Assembly (NCBI GenBank): GCA_944472135.2
Contig: OX235264.1
Location: forward strand, 90,220,319 to 90,284,318
Direction of reading: 5' to 3'
DNA: 64,000 nt
DNA from: Trichobilharzia regenti
Lineage: Eukaryota; Platyhelminthes; Trematoda; Strigeidida; Schistosomatidae
Positions 10,996 to 20,948 of the stretch are shown here, piece after piece. Both the position numbers and the translations under genes were made by a program. Position 1 is the stretch's first letter, and each line of letters opens with the position of its first letter. A model generated the notes under the pieces. It ran no database searches. It was not told the origin of the DNA and saw only the letters and a list, made by a program, of their open reading frames with translations.

Positions 10996-13900
10996 TGAAT
11001 TAAAGCAACGAACTCCCATTGAAACTCAACGCGCTAGTTAAAATGATTCCAAGCAATATTGATCCCTCAGGGAACTTATTTCCTTCTTACCCTACTTTTA
11101 TTTTTATACATAGTTTCCTGTATTGTACCTTTTCTAACCTTGGCTTCTTAACCTTCGACAGCCTTTCGCCTTTGTCGAGATTCCCAGCCTATCCGTGTCG
11201 TTTCGAGATGTTAGTGAGTAGTCCTCAAAATGGTTGTTCCCAATGTGACATCTAACACGGATATCCTGAAACCGCGTGCTGCGTTCAAGCTGGCTACCTA
11301 CAATGTTCGGACGCTGATGCAAATCGGACAACAGGCAGGGTTGGCAAGAACTTTGGAAAGCCTCGCTATCGATGTCTGCTGCATTTCGGAGACCCGCATT
11401 CAAGATCCCAGTGAAGTGCTTCGACTATCCTCTCCATCTGGAAGTTCTAGTAGTATGTACCACCTGCGCTTATCCGGGGACCCTGTGGCGTCGGCATCCG
11501 GCGTAGCTGGTGTCGGTGTCGCACTGAGCGCTAGAGCCGAAGCTGCACTGCTCGACTGGATTCCCATTAACAGTCGTTTATGTGCTGTGAGGCTGGAAGG
11601 TTATACGAAAGTAAAGAGTAGTAGGCCAGATAGGCGGTGTCTATTTGTTGTCTCTGCCTATGCACCGACGGATTGCAGCCCGGATGCAATGAAGGATGAG
11701 TTTTACTACCAACTGAGCGATCTCTTGAAACAGGCGGGTCGGAGGGATATCGTAGTGCTGGCTGGGGACTTGAATGCACAGGTGGGGCGTCTAAGCTCAG
11801 AGGAGAATCGTCTAGGTGGTCAGTGGGGACTACATGGTCGCAGGTCAGATAATGGGGACCGTCTTCTGCAGCTTTGCGCGGATCACAACCTATTTCTAGC
11901 TAGCACCAACTTCCGGCACAGCCATCGCCGTAGCGCTACCTGGCGTCCTCCCTCTGCGAAGCAAGCTTGGACTCAGATTGATCATATCGCGGTCAGTTTC
12001 CGGTGGCGGGGATGCATACAAGACTGTCGCTCCTTCTGGAGCACATGCCTGGACTCCGATCATGCGTTAGTGTGTGCCAAGTTCGTCTTGCGATTTGGTG
12101 GGGTTCGTAAAAGCCGTCGTCTAAGCGTTGATGTGAGCAAACTAGTAGCACCTGCTACTTCTTTGAAATATCAGAATGAGTTAAAAACAATGCTTGCCAG
12201 CAACCCCCCAAGTAGTATAGATGAACATTGGCTTCATGTGCAAGGTGCCATGCAAAAGGCGAGTGTAGCCGCTTGCGGCTTGAAAGAATGCTCCGCTAAC
12301 AACCACTGGGTTTCTGCGAGTTCCTTGCAACTCATGGATGAACGCCGGTCCATTCCGGCTGGCAGCGAATACAACAATCAGCGAAAGGCGCTCACGCGCA
12401 AGATTAGACAGTGTTTACGTAAGGACCGCGAAGCCTGGTGGTCAGAACGTGCGTGTGAGATGGAGTCAGCTGCTGCATCTGGCAACAGTCGGAAGCTGTT
12501 CCAACTCATACGAGCCACCGGCAGCAAGAAACAAGGTGTCAGCGAGACGGTCTGTGAGGCAGATGGCACTCCAATTACCAGCCTGAAAAGACGCCTGGAA
12601 CGCTGGGCAGAGCACTTCGGGAAGCAGTTCAGCTGGCCACCAGCTTCAGTGTCTACTATCATTAGCCCGAGTGCTCCTTGGTCGGTTAGTACCGACCCAC
12701 CCACCGAAGCGGAGGTCCGTAAGGAACTCCAAGTTCTGAAACGCCATAAGGCGCCCGGCCCAGACAAATTACCCCCGGCTCTTTTTAAAGATGGTGGCGA
12801 GACTCTCACAATGGCTCTAACTGGGTTGTTCAGGAAGGTGTGGGAGACAGAGAGTGTACCATCAATGTGGAACGAAGCCATTATCGTCCCCATCTTTAAA
12901 AAGGGTCGACGTAATTCGTGTGACAATCATAGGGGTATCAGTCTGTTACCAGTCGCGTCTAAAATATTGGCTGCTGTCTTGCTTCGCAGACTGTGCAAAA
13001 TACGTGAAGGATTGATTCGCGAAGAGCAGGCTGGGTTTCGTTCAGGTCGTGGATGCATTGATCAGGTGTTCACCCTTCGTCAGTTGTTGGAACACCGCCA
13101 CACGTATTGCAGGCCAACGATCGTTGTGTTTCTTGATATTAGGGCTGCCTTCGATTCGTTGGACAGAACTGTGCTCTGGAACTGTCTGTTAGAGAGAGGT
13201 GTACCTGAGAAATTTGTTAACATCCTGAAAGCCCTATACAGAAACACCTCAGGTAGAGTGAGGGCATACAACCAACTATCACCACTGTTCCCAACCAACA
13301 GTGGGGTTAGACAGGGTTGCCCAATCTCTCCATTTCTCTTTAACTTTGCCATCGATGACATTCTGGAGTCAGCTCTGAAGGATGTGCGTGAAGGTGGTGT
13401 AGATCTGCTACCTGGAGATAGACTTTTCGACCTCGAGTATGCAGACGATATCGTCTTACTGTGCGATAGCATGCAGGCTGCCCAAATCGCACTTAATCAG
13501 TTGGCGATCAGTGTCTGTAAGTATGGTATGTGCTTTGCGCCGTCTAAGTGCAAAGTACTGTTACAAGATTGGCAGGAGCCTGTACCTGCACTCACTCTTG
13601 CGGGTGAACCGCTTGAAGTTGTTGATAAGTTTGTGTACCTGGGTAGTTGTGTGAGTGCTGGCGGAGGGGTGACGGATGAGATTTCCAACCGTATAATGAA
13701 GGCTAGGGTGGCATACATCAACTTGAGCCACCTCTGGCGCCGTCGCGACGTTAGCCTGGCTGTCAAAGGTCGGGTATACAATGCTTCGGTGCGAGCTGTC
13801 CTGCTCTACGCCTGTGAAACCTGGCCTCTCCGAGCTGAGGATGTGCGGCGACTCTGCGTGTTCGATCACCGCTGTCTCCGCAGGATTGCTTGCGTTCGAT

Positions 13901-14495
13901 GGCATCATCGCGTGAGTAATTCTGAGGTTCGGCGGCGTGTGTTTGAACAAAGTGGAGATCACTATTCATTGAATGTCGTCATCTGGAAACACCGGCTCCG
14001 GTGGCTTGGACATGTGCTCCGAATGTCACCCCAGAGGCTTCCGTACAGGTCTCTGTTCGCTAGCCCTGGGACGGGATGGAAAAGGCGGAGAGGTGGTCAG
14101 TCCATGACGTGGCGTCGTGGGATGAAGGATTTTTGTGCTAGATTAGCATCGGTTGGTGTGTCACGACTCCCTGGTTGGGGTCCGAGAGATAGCTCAAATC
14201 GATGGCTCGAAACGTTATCGGATATGGCCAAGAATCGTAATCAGTGGCGAATGTGTTGTGATTTCCTTCTTTCTTCCCTTCCCGATGATAGCTAACGAAC
14301 ACTGTTTGAACTTGTTAAGCATGACTGTTTTCCTTCCAGATGAAGTTCTTTATCCGTTCTCTACTTATATATATTTTTTCTTTTCCTTCCTTCCTTTTTT
14401 TTGATCTATGTTGTTTTATTATTATTGTGTGGCGCATCTTTCTTGGTGCCATATTGTACCAAGTTTTTTATGCTTTTAAATAATAATAATAATAA
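10996..14495 (+). mobile_element. RTE-A full-length non-LTR retrotransposon
   Basis: Exactly 3500 bp between the 10-bp duplications. It has a 5' UTR of about 234 bp, one intact ORF (11230-14295), a 200-bp 3' UTR and a (TAA)n tail at 14479-14495. Layout and short tail fit the RTE clade (SR2 or Perere-3 type in schistosomes). A second, 5'-truncated copy lies at 33028. It sits antisense inside PLE-A, in sense with the host gene, within a 9-kb intron. Confidence 0.85.
11230..14295 (+). CDS. RTE-A endonuclease / reverse transcriptase polyprotein
   Basis: 1021 residues, no stop. The N-terminal apurinic-like endonuclease has LATYNVRTL (about residue 20), CISETRI (about 54), GDLNAQVGRL (179), QIDHIAVSF and SDHALV (about 276). 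The reverse transcriptase has RHKAPGPDKLPP, FLDIRAAFDSLDR, NSGVRQGCPISPFLFN (VRQGC at 693) and LEYADDIVLL (YADD at about 738). The RTE C-terminal region has LRWLGHVLRM and RLPGWGPRDSSNRWL. All catalytic motifs I expect are present, so the protein could be functional. Met at 11230 places the endonuclease near the N-terminus as in RTE ORFs. It is the only intact retrotransposon ORF in the window. Confidence 0.88.
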   Translation: MVVPNVTSNTDILKPRAAFKLATYNVRTLMQIGQQAGLARTLESLAIDVCCISETRIQDPSEVLRLSSPSGSSSSMYHLRLSGDPVASASGVAGVGVALSARAEAALLDWIPINSRLCAVRLEGYTKVKSSRPDRRCLFVVSAYAPTDCSPDAMKDEFYYQLSDLLKQAGRRDIVVLAGDLNAQVGRLSSEENRLGGQWGLHGRRSDNGDRLLQLCADHNLFLASTNFRHSHRRSATWRPPSAKQAWTQIDHIAVSFRWRGCIQDCRSFWSTCLDSDHALVCAKFVLRFGGVRKSRRLSVDVSKLVAPATSLKYQNELKTMLASNPPSSIDEHWLHVQGAMQKASVAACGLKECSANNHWVSASSLQLMDERRSIPAGSEYNNQRKALTRKIRQCLRKDREAWWSERACEMESAAASGNSRKLFQLIRATGSKKQGVSETVCEADGTPITSLKRRLERWAEHFGKQFSWPPASVSTIISPSAPWSVSTDPPTEAEVRKELQVLKRHKAPGPDKLPPALFKDGGETLTMALTGLFRKVWETESVPSMWNEAIIVPIFKKGRRNSCDNHRGISLLPVASKILAAVLLRRLCKIREGLIREEQAGFRSGRGCIDQVFTLRQLLEHRHTYCRPTIVVFLDIRAAFDSLDRTVLWNCLLERGVPEKFVNILKALYRNTSGRVRAYNQLSPLFPTNSGVRQGCPISPFLFNFAIDDILESALKDVREGGVDLLPGDRLFDLEYADDIVLLCDSMQAAQIALNQLAISVCKYGMCFAPSKCKVLLQDWQEPVPALTLAGEPLEVVDKFVYLGSCVSAGGGVTDEISNRIMKARVAYINLSHLWRRRDVSLAVKGRVYNASVRAVLLYACETWPLRAEDVRRLCVFDHRCLRRIACVRWHHRVSNSEVRRRVFEQSGDHYSLNVVIWKHRLRWLGHVLRMSPQRLPYRSLFASPGTGWKRRRGGQSMTWRRGMKDFCARLASVGVSRLPGWGPRDSSNRWLETLSDMAKNRNQWRMCCDFLLSSLPDDS

Positions 14496-14505
14496 ACCAT
14501 AGGAA
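14496..14505 (+). repeat. RTE-A target-site duplication, right copy
   Basis: Exact repeat of 10986-10995, immediately after the (TAA)n tail. Confidence 0.85.
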
Positions 14506-14850
14506 CGACTAAATTTGTAGATACACCTAGAAGTGGCACAGCTAGGCGGCTTGTCTTTCGCTTGAGCAATCATAATTGGTCGTCAGCTGGTAAACGACAA
14601 ACAAAGGGTGGTGGCAGTATAAGTCCGTTTTATTACTCTCGATAATCTTAGATGTAAGACTTCACTAACCACATCCCCATTAAATTGCAATTGTAGAAAC
14701 AGTTGTTTCTCATTAACTATTGCAAGTTTCTCTTTATTATACCGAGTGTATTCATGTGTCTCTTTACAAATCTACTAGGATAACCCATTTAGACCAGCGT
14801 ATTTTGGATGCTTCCTAACCCCTTTTTTCCCTAGGGAGTTATCTGTACAA
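14506..14850 (-). pseudogene. PLE-A continuation upstream of RTE-A insertion (probable)
   Basis: Directly follows the target duplication, so it is the other side of the interrupted element. No clear domain is seen. The boundary with older intron sequence is uncertain. Confidence 0.35.
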
Positions 14851-14995
14851 ATGAGTTTTTCTGTATTCGTGAGGCGTCTGACCCGATTGATTTTGTATCG
14901 GAAATGTATATTTTGTCCTGCAGAAGAACTAATTATGAATTATCTTCAATGTTATCATGTAGCTTGTCAATCGCCATGTTGTATAGCTTTTTTTC

Positions 14996-15045
14996 CTCCA
15001 CGTTCCCTAGTGGAACATAGGGCTTCAAGCTAGTGGCCACTGACG
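14996..15045 (-). mobile_element. SINE-R 3' end fragment
   Basis: CCCTAGTGGAACATAGGGC followed by TTCAAGCTAGTGGCC matches the end of the SINE at 20616-20840. The rest of the SINE is missing. Confidence 0.5.
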
Positions 15046-15212
15046 CTTTACTGGATTTTAAATAATCAAGGAGTATTGTTAATATAATAATGAATAGGTT
15101 AGATAGTTATTTTTTTTTAGATTTTTTATTGTATACGCCTCATTGATAAAATGACCTCATTTTTTCATTTTATTTTCATCGTCATCATTATTCTCACTAA
15201 TTCATCTTTCAG

Positions 15213-15283
15213 ATAAAGAAATCACGTTGAATCGACGTGGAAAAGTTTCAGTGTCTATATCAAGGGAGATGAATGATTCGGAA
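15213..15283 (+). CDS. MYO18A-like: myosin-18-like exon 3 (linker, phase 1 to 0)
   Basis: The 71-nt exon follows TTCATCTTTCAG and ends at GTAAGT (15284). With one base from exon 2 it reads NKEITLNRRGKVSVSISREM and a short acidic end. Its KEITLN start matches KEITLK in the exon at 26783, and the exon at 29604 is also exactly 71 nt. It sits 718 bp past the full-length RTE-A insertion in the same 9-kb intron. Confidence 0.72.
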
Positions 15284-15469
15284 GTAAGTGATTATAACAC
15301 TATTATTACCATTACTAGTGTTATTATTATTAATATTTATTGACTCTATTAGCACTAACATTAGTTATAATAGCAGGACTCATTTTAATATACAATTCAT
15401 TTAGGAGATTGATGATTGAAAACGATAGAGATTAATATGTAGCTAATATATTCCTTCTAGGCGAGGACG

Positions 15470-16480
15470 CTGACAAAATTCAGTAGAGTCTTCTGAACAC
15501 CTTGAGCTGCAATCTACGAATATTTGGCATGCGATTCGCTTCCTTTGTCAAATGTAAGATGATGTTGTAAGACTGGACCACACAGACCCCTAGTTTAGAA
15601 ATAGGGAGTGAAGTGGTAAAGGACATTGACCGCTTCACTTATTTGGGAAGTACCATCTTTGACGAGATCTCAACACGGATACAGAGGGCTAGTTTCGCCA
15701 GTTTACGCCATCTCTGGCGTAGACGTCATATCCAACTATCGACCAAAGGGCGGGTGTACTGCTCATCAGTCCGCTCCGTCCCCCTTTATGGCTGTGAGCA
15801 AGACCTGGCCATTGAGAGTGGAAGACATGAAAATACTGGCTAGCTGTCTTTAATTATAAGTGACTGCGTTCTATCTCCCGTTTGAAGTGGTATAATAAGG
15901 TGAGCAATATTAAGGTTAGGCATCGGTCGAGTGCTAGGTAGGTGGGATGGGAAATCAATCTACGAGGCTGTGAAATTACATGGACTGAGATGGTTAGGAC
16001 ATGTGTTACGTAAGCATGACTAGTCATCACCTTCCTCGGCGAGCAATGTTAGCTGACATAGGATGTGTCAGGCTGAAAAAGAGCTAGCGGCGGTCAAACA
16101 AAAACATGTCTTCATCAGTCAATGAAATCTACAACAATTAGTTTAAGCCACGTAGGGAGGTGTAGACTTCCTGGTTGGGGTCCTCGGAACGGTAAAAACA
16201 GATGGTTGCAAACAATTGGTGATATGGCTCAAAATCGTTCTCAATGGTTAACGCAGATGCATCCACTCCCTGTGACTTATGATTTCCAATGAAACTGTTT
16301 TGTTCTTCGTTACTGCTATTCCTGTCCTTGTCTCACACCTCTGTTTACTGTCTCTGTTATGCATTTCTTTTTACTTTCTACTCTTGCTTTGTGTTCTACA
16401 AGGAGTGAGTGTGGTGACTTGAACTGGTGCACATCGGTGCAATATTCTATGCCGAAAATAGACAGACAGACAGAGATTAA
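15470..16480 (+). pseudogene. RTE-C fragment with (AGAC)n tail
   Basis: Broken frames: IDRFTYLGSTI, ISTRIQRA, LRHLWRRRHIQLSTKGRVY, then a LRWLGHVLR-like block and LPGWGPRNGKNRWLQTI. The domain order is that of RTE-A's C-terminus, but the sequence is a distinct family. It ends with an (AGAC)n run at 16459-16475. Copies also occur at 38397, 51170 and 53640. Confidence 0.6.
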
Positions 16481-16569
16481 CTTATCCACAGTGCTAATAA
16501 GGGTTAGTAATTTAATAGGGCGTGAGGGAGAAAAATAATGCAATTAAAAAAACACGTATTTGGTGTTAA

Positions 16570-16790
16570 GATAGATCAAGTCGATTGTATATTTAATGAC
16601 TGAACAAACTTCTTCTTTTGTATACAGAGTTCACGATTTAATATGTTAAGTGTCATTACTTCTGAGGTTTGAAGAATTTTGATGCGTACTCTTTTAACAA
16701 GATTCCTGCGGATTCTATAGATGACTGAGAAATTAGTTTGTGTGTTGGTTAACTTAGTGTCCAGATTCAATTAGGTGTTCCAAGACAAGA
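16570..16790 (-). pseudogene. PLE-G GIY-YIG C-terminal fragment
   Basis: The minus strand reads NFSVIYRIRRNLVKRVRIK and LNRELCIQKKKFVQSLN. This matches VIYKVNKNLPKAV and PELCVQKKLVQPL in the fragment at 26060-26374. Confidence 0.5.
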
Positions 16791-16794
16791 TTGC

Positions 16795-16945
16795 AAAAAA
16801 GGAGGAAAAAGATCCCCCAACAACGGGAAACTTGCTAAGTGAGTACGAATCAAACTTGTTCAAACTGCAGAAGTGATGGCAATTCATATATTAAATCCCG
16901 AACTCTGCATACAAAAACACTTTTTGTTCAGTCACTAAATCTACA
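16795..16945 (+). pseudogene. PLE-G fragment, inverted copy
   Basis: The plus strand carries AIHILNPELCIQKH-like sequence, the same segment as 16576-16770 in the opposite direction. The two form a short inverted pair, as at other PLE copies here. Confidence 0.4.
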
Positions 16946-16959
16946 AAATGAACCTGGTC

Positions 16960-17219
16960 AAATGAACTGTAGTCAAGATTTGACAGAATAGTTCTATAAT
17001 ATTTGGGCGCCGAGTGAGAAGTAGACATTTGTAAAAAAATTATATTTGTAAAATCTCAGAGATATTGAAATGAGTAATTCCAACGTTTCGTTCGGCAATC
17101 TGGTCTGTTATGTTAATTTCGATTAATTTCCCTGAAGAAGTTCGAACCAGATTGCCGAACGAAACGTTGGAATTACTCATTTCAATATCGCTGAGATTTT
17201 ACAAATATAATTTTTTTAC
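16960..17219 (+). mobile_element. 260-bp hairpin element of PLE-C with a hammerhead-like core
   Basis: Bounded by exact 14-bp direct repeats AAATGAACCTGGTC (16946-16959 and 17220-17233). The two halves are inverted repeats: 17033-17096 pairs with 17150-17222. The right half holds a complete hammerhead-like core. No coding sequence. It appears to be a non-autonomous derivative of PLE-C. Confidence 0.7.
17128..17172 (+). ncRNA. hammerhead-like ribozyme in PLE-C hairpin element
   Basis: Parts in order: TTCC (stem I), CTGAAGA (core, fits CUGANGA), one extra A, GTTCG...CGAAC (stem II), GAAAC, GTT, then GGAA closing stem I. The palindromic ACGT allows a short dimeric stem III. Small hammerheads are known in Penelope-like elements. 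The extra A before stem II is unusual for textbook hammerheads, so activity is uncertain. Confidence 0.55.
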
Positions 17220-17489
17220 AAATGAACCTGGTCTGTTTCAAAGTGGTGTCTGTTTTTTTTAATTGTATTATTTTCCTGCCTCATTCTCTAATAAATTTCT
17301 ACCCATTATTACTACTGTTGCTTGACTTGACTCTCGCCTTCAATTTTAGTTTAATTCTACTTATTGCTGTCAATTAAATTAAGTCATTCCTTTATGAATT
17401 TTTTTCAACAAAATAATAAGTAGGGTATAACTTATTTTCAACAGTTGATTTGTAAGGATTAGGCTTGTTTTTTTTTAGAGTTTAACCAT

Positions 17490-17720
17490 AGATTAATATA
17501 AGTTAGAGAACCACTGGAAACATCAAGAGAGTAATGGACAGCTGTTTCGTTAGCCTAGTTTGGGAATCATCGGCAGTACGCACTCAATGCTAGGGTTCGA
17601 ACTCCGAACTTTCTGGTTATACGGTAGGCTGGTATAGTATTCATCCACTAGGACCTGATTCAGTGGCTCATGATTTCTAACTTCTACTAATGCATGATTT
17701 AGCTTATTAACTTATTTGAC
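17490..17720 (-). mobile_element. Sm-alpha-like SINE
   Basis: Has TTAGAGAACCACTGG, then the reversed AACAGCTGTCC, the CTAGTTTGGGA stem and GGGTTCGAACTCC. The hammerhead-like loop is partly decayed. 17720-18030 holds nothing recognisable apart from AT-rich intron. Confidence 0.55.
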
Positions 17721-18812
17721 ATGTTCAGAGTATTTATGTAACACTTTTCGGATATTCAGTGTTTAAAAGGTCACAATTGAATCAATAGAGGTCAGTGTGT
17801 TTACTTTAGAGATCGAAATCAATGAAAGGTGTCGTGAAAAGAGAGGAGTGGGAAGATATTATTGTGATGCAATAAATAAACCTTGGTGTTAAACGTGTGT
17901 TAGTAATTGCAAGTTCAACGTAATAGCAAGTATGTGGATCTATATATTAATCGTGGACATAGTGGTAGTATATTATTCTTTGTTAATTCGTTTGTAAGAT
18001 ATATTCAACAGCGAAACAGCGTTACCTATGGTTGCAAAGTAATTGAACGCCGAGTGAGAAGTAGACATTTATAAAAAATTATATTTGTAAAATCCCAGCG
18101 AAATTTAAATGAGCAATTCCAACGTTTCCAGCGTTCGGCTATCTCATCCGAACTTCTTCAGGGAAATTAATCGAAATTAACGTAACACAGGTTTATATAT
18201 AAAAGTAACATCTCTTGTTTTTGATATTTTGTCCAATCATGAGTCATGAAACAGGTATCAACATGTATAATAAACAAAATTGTGTGTGAACTGCGATCAA
18301 AATTTGGTTCCAAAGACCTCTGTAGATTTGAAGAAGCTAGAAAACAATTCAGCGGTTCCACTGCATTCGATAGAAACGGGACACAAAATCGACTTTGATA
18401 AGACTAAGGTTTTACAGAAAGGTTTTGGTTCATATAAAGAAAGAGTGATTGCAGAAGCCCTACATATATGGGTGAATCCCAACAGTTTGAACAGACGTAA
18501 AGGTGTGATGTTAGCTGATGCATGGCAAATCCTGACTAGTAAATAAAATTGGATATATATATCAACAATTAGTCATACTTGGTCAAATTCCCGATTGTCG
18601 ACGTCTGATTAACAAATGTTTTATGGCTGTTCACCCACATACACATACACACACACACACCATTGTATATTGTATATACACATATATTTTAACAAAAGTA
18701 GACTAATTTTGAAAGTCTGTGGTCAAATTTTGATCACAGTTCATACAATTTTTATAAGTTTCCAGACCGTAGGTGTTACGAACTTCCTGGAATAATTTGA
18801 GCGCCGAGTCAG

Positions 18813-18960
18813 ATTGATTCATTATAAATTATTTAAATTAATCGCGAATATCCGAATAAATCTGCTGAAGAAGCTGTGGTTTACACAGCGAAACGTTCAG
18901 AAAAATCTTGTTTTGATTTTCTTAACACGGTGAGATTAATTTAAATAATTTATAATGAAT
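18813..18960 (+). mobile_element. 148-bp foldback element carrying a hammerhead in its loop
   Basis: The arms at 18813-18842 and 18932-18960 are near-perfect inverted repeats (GATTCATTATAAATTATTTA and onward). The interior holds the hammerhead-like core at 18861-18901. It interrupts PLE-C. No coding sequence. Confidence 0.55.
18861..18901 (+). ncRNA. hammerhead-like ribozyme
   Basis: TCTG (stem I), CTGAAGA, one A, GCTGTG...CACAGC (6-bp stem II), GAAAC, GTT, CAGA (stem I). All three core blocks are present and both stems pair exactly. Stem sequences differ from 17128-17172 while pairing is kept, which supports the fold. Confidence 0.6.
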
Positions 18961-19082
18961 CATACAATTTTTGTTTATTATACATGTTGATACCTGTTTC
19001 ATGACTCATGATTGGACAAAGTTTCAAAAACAAGAGATGTTACTTTTATATATAAACCTGTGTTACGTTAATTTCGATTAAT

Positions 19083-19131
19083 TTCCCTGAAGAAGTTCGG
19101 ATGAGATAGCCGAACGCTGGAAACGTTGGAA
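19083..19131 (+). ncRNA. hammerhead-like core with GCTG insertion
   Basis: TTCC, CTGAAGA, A, GTTCGG...CCGAAC, then an extra GCTG before GAAACGTT and GGAA. The same insertion occurs in the reversed copies near 18120 and 27170. The extra bases break the normal stem II / GAA junction, so this form may be inactive. Confidence 0.45.
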
Positions 19132-19189
19132 TTACTCATTTCAATTTCACTGAGATTTTACAAATATAATTTTATAAAAGCATTACCTA

Positions 19190-19440
19190 TGGTTGTTATT
19201 GTTACTGTTATTGTTTACAAGTAATATGAATTATAGAATTTTGTGCAGTTACGCACAACCATTCGATAGGATAGGACACTAGTGACAGTCTTATAATTTA
19301 ATGTAACAGGTTGGGTAGAGACAGAGAGACCGAGTGCTAACTGAAGCTTTATTTTTATCCAATCAACTGAGAATGCGTGGAGTAGGTGAAATTCAACACC
19401 TGTCCATCCGGACATCTAAAAAATTCTCCTACCCTTACAA
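19190..19440 (+). pseudogene. PLE-A 3' end fragment
   Basis: Matches, in the opposite direction, the 3' end of PLE-A at 9240-9480 and 57180-57370, including CAACACCTGTCC and the VTSVLSYRMVVRNCTKF-type frame remnants. No domain is intact. Confidence 0.45.
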
Positions 19441-19449
19441 TAATTGGGA

Positions 19450-20370
19450 ATGGTTGTTTAAGGGCACATAGAAGCCAATAGAAGAGGGAGTGATAGCGAA
19501 GCGGATGGTGAGCAGGTGTACAGATGGACAACGAAAGGAGAAGGTGAATTAATTCTACGGCTCCGCTCCCTGAATAATGCTAGGAAAGATAAGAGACAAT
19601 TCCACGAGACCCTGGGAACTCAAGCAGAACAGTTCTCAGGTAATGAGGACCTCAGATGACGATATCAAATAACCAGGTGTCTGGCTATCCGGGAAAGAGA
19701 TCAACTCAAATCAAACCAGTGAAAGATAGCGAAGTGAGCCTAATTACCAAAGGGGAGAGGCAAAAAAATAGCGCGCTGGTCATTTTAGAGGGCTCTTGAA
19801 TCGACTACCACTTGCAACTTGTCCAAAAATACAGGCAAAACAGTAACCACAGAACGGTGGCTGGATATCAGTCCTCCAACAAAATCAGAAGTATTGAGTG
19901 CCATTAAGTTATTGAAAGTTAGTTGAGAAAGCAGCAGGATTGGGTGAAATCCCCCCCCCCTCCAGAATCGCTGAGAACGAACACAGAGGGCTCAGAGATG
20001 GAAAAGTACAGACTGGAATAATATCCGCCTTACCAAACTGCCGAAAAAGGTGATTTGAGCCTCAGTAAGAACTGACTTGGAATCATGCTGATGTACATGT
20101 TGAGCAAAATATTAAGTCGTGACATCCTGGAAGGACTAAAGGATGTTCTGGATGCACAATCATCTCTGGAATACAAATCATGTGAGGATCAAATCGCAGT
20201 TCTATGCATTGTCATCCAACAGAGCATTACATAGGAAATACATCGACTTTGGAAAGGCTTTGGACAACATAGACTCTTGAATCAACTTCCGCTCGCAACT
20301 CGTCCAAAAATACAGCTAACAGTAACCACAGAACTGTCGGTGGACATCAGTCCTCCAACAAAGTCGGATG
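19450..20370 (+). pseudogene. RTE-like reverse-transcriptase N-terminal fragment
   Basis: Broken frames read PPTKSEVLSAIKLLK, a typical start of RTE RT, followed by GDLSLSKNWLGIMLMYMLSK and EYKSCEDQIAVLCIVIQQS. Contains a C9 run near 19951. The 20280-20370 part repeats a stretch from 19800, suggesting internal duplication. Confidence 0.5.
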
Positions 20371-20615
20371 CCATTATATATATAGTTACATAAAAATTGA
20401 ATAGGTTAGTAAAGTTCCAATAGTGTAGTGTACACTTATCCATACTGTGAAGTTCAGCATTTGGATGGGTTAAGATTTTGAATCCTCAACCAATTTTCAA
20501 CTTTAGTTCCTATTTTTCTTAGTGTTTTTTGTTGATTCGGACAGTTTTCTTGAGAGTAGGTATCACTTATCCCAGCTATTTCGGTAGGTGTCTGAATCTT
20601 TAAGTTTTTTTTTCC

Positions 20616-20840
20616 TTCGCGTTCCCCAGTGGAACATAGGGCCTCAAGCTAGTGGCTTGAAGTTTCTGTAGCAATGTTTATTTTACAGGATGGGGTTGCT
20701 AGCCTCACGCTCAACCTTTCCTCTTCACCGGCAATGTTTCTGGCTTAGCGAGGTAAAGGAATGCGTTGGCGGCCGGGGATCGAACCCCGGACCATGTGGA
20801 TGGTCGGCGAGCGTCCTAACCGTTATGCCACCGACGCATG
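20616..20840 (-). mobile_element. SINE-R: tRNA-like head and RTE-B-like tail
   Basis: On the minus strand: a tRNA-like head (GTCGGTGGCATAACGGTTAG, B box GGGGTTCGATCCCCGG), a body near 20690-20760, and a 3' end GGCCCTATGTTCCACTGGGG. That tail matches the GCCCTATGTTCC.CT.GGAAC end of RTE-B. SINEs often share a 3' end with the LINE that mobilises them. Related copies at 32850 and 52728. Confidence 0.65.
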
Positions 20841-20904
20841 AATCTTTAAGTTGCATAAGTTATAACTGGTGCGTTATTCACTTATCAAATGTTGTTTTCC
20901 AGTG

Positions 20905-20948
20905 ATCTCATTGGTTACAGATTTGGTTACGAGTTGATAACAGTTAGA
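20905..20948 (-). mobile_element. SINE fragment left of Merlin (with TSD)
   Basis: The end of an Sm-alpha-like SINE, broken off at CAGTTAGA (20941-20948). The same 8 bp opens the SINE remainder at 21831. Confidence 0.6.

Larger units (their letters stand above)
18035..19185 (+). mobile_element. PLE-C copy with inverted ends and GIY-YIG remnant
   Basis: The left arm (about 18050-18300) is the reverse complement of the right arm (about 18958-19185). Between them is a GIY-YIG-type C-terminus (18280-18546, + strand) reading LKKLENNSAVPLHSIETGHK and ERVIAEALHIW. RT is absent. A smaller foldback element with a hammerhead lies at 18813-18960 inside. Inverted rather than direct end repeats are documented for Penelope elements. 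Confidence 0.65.
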
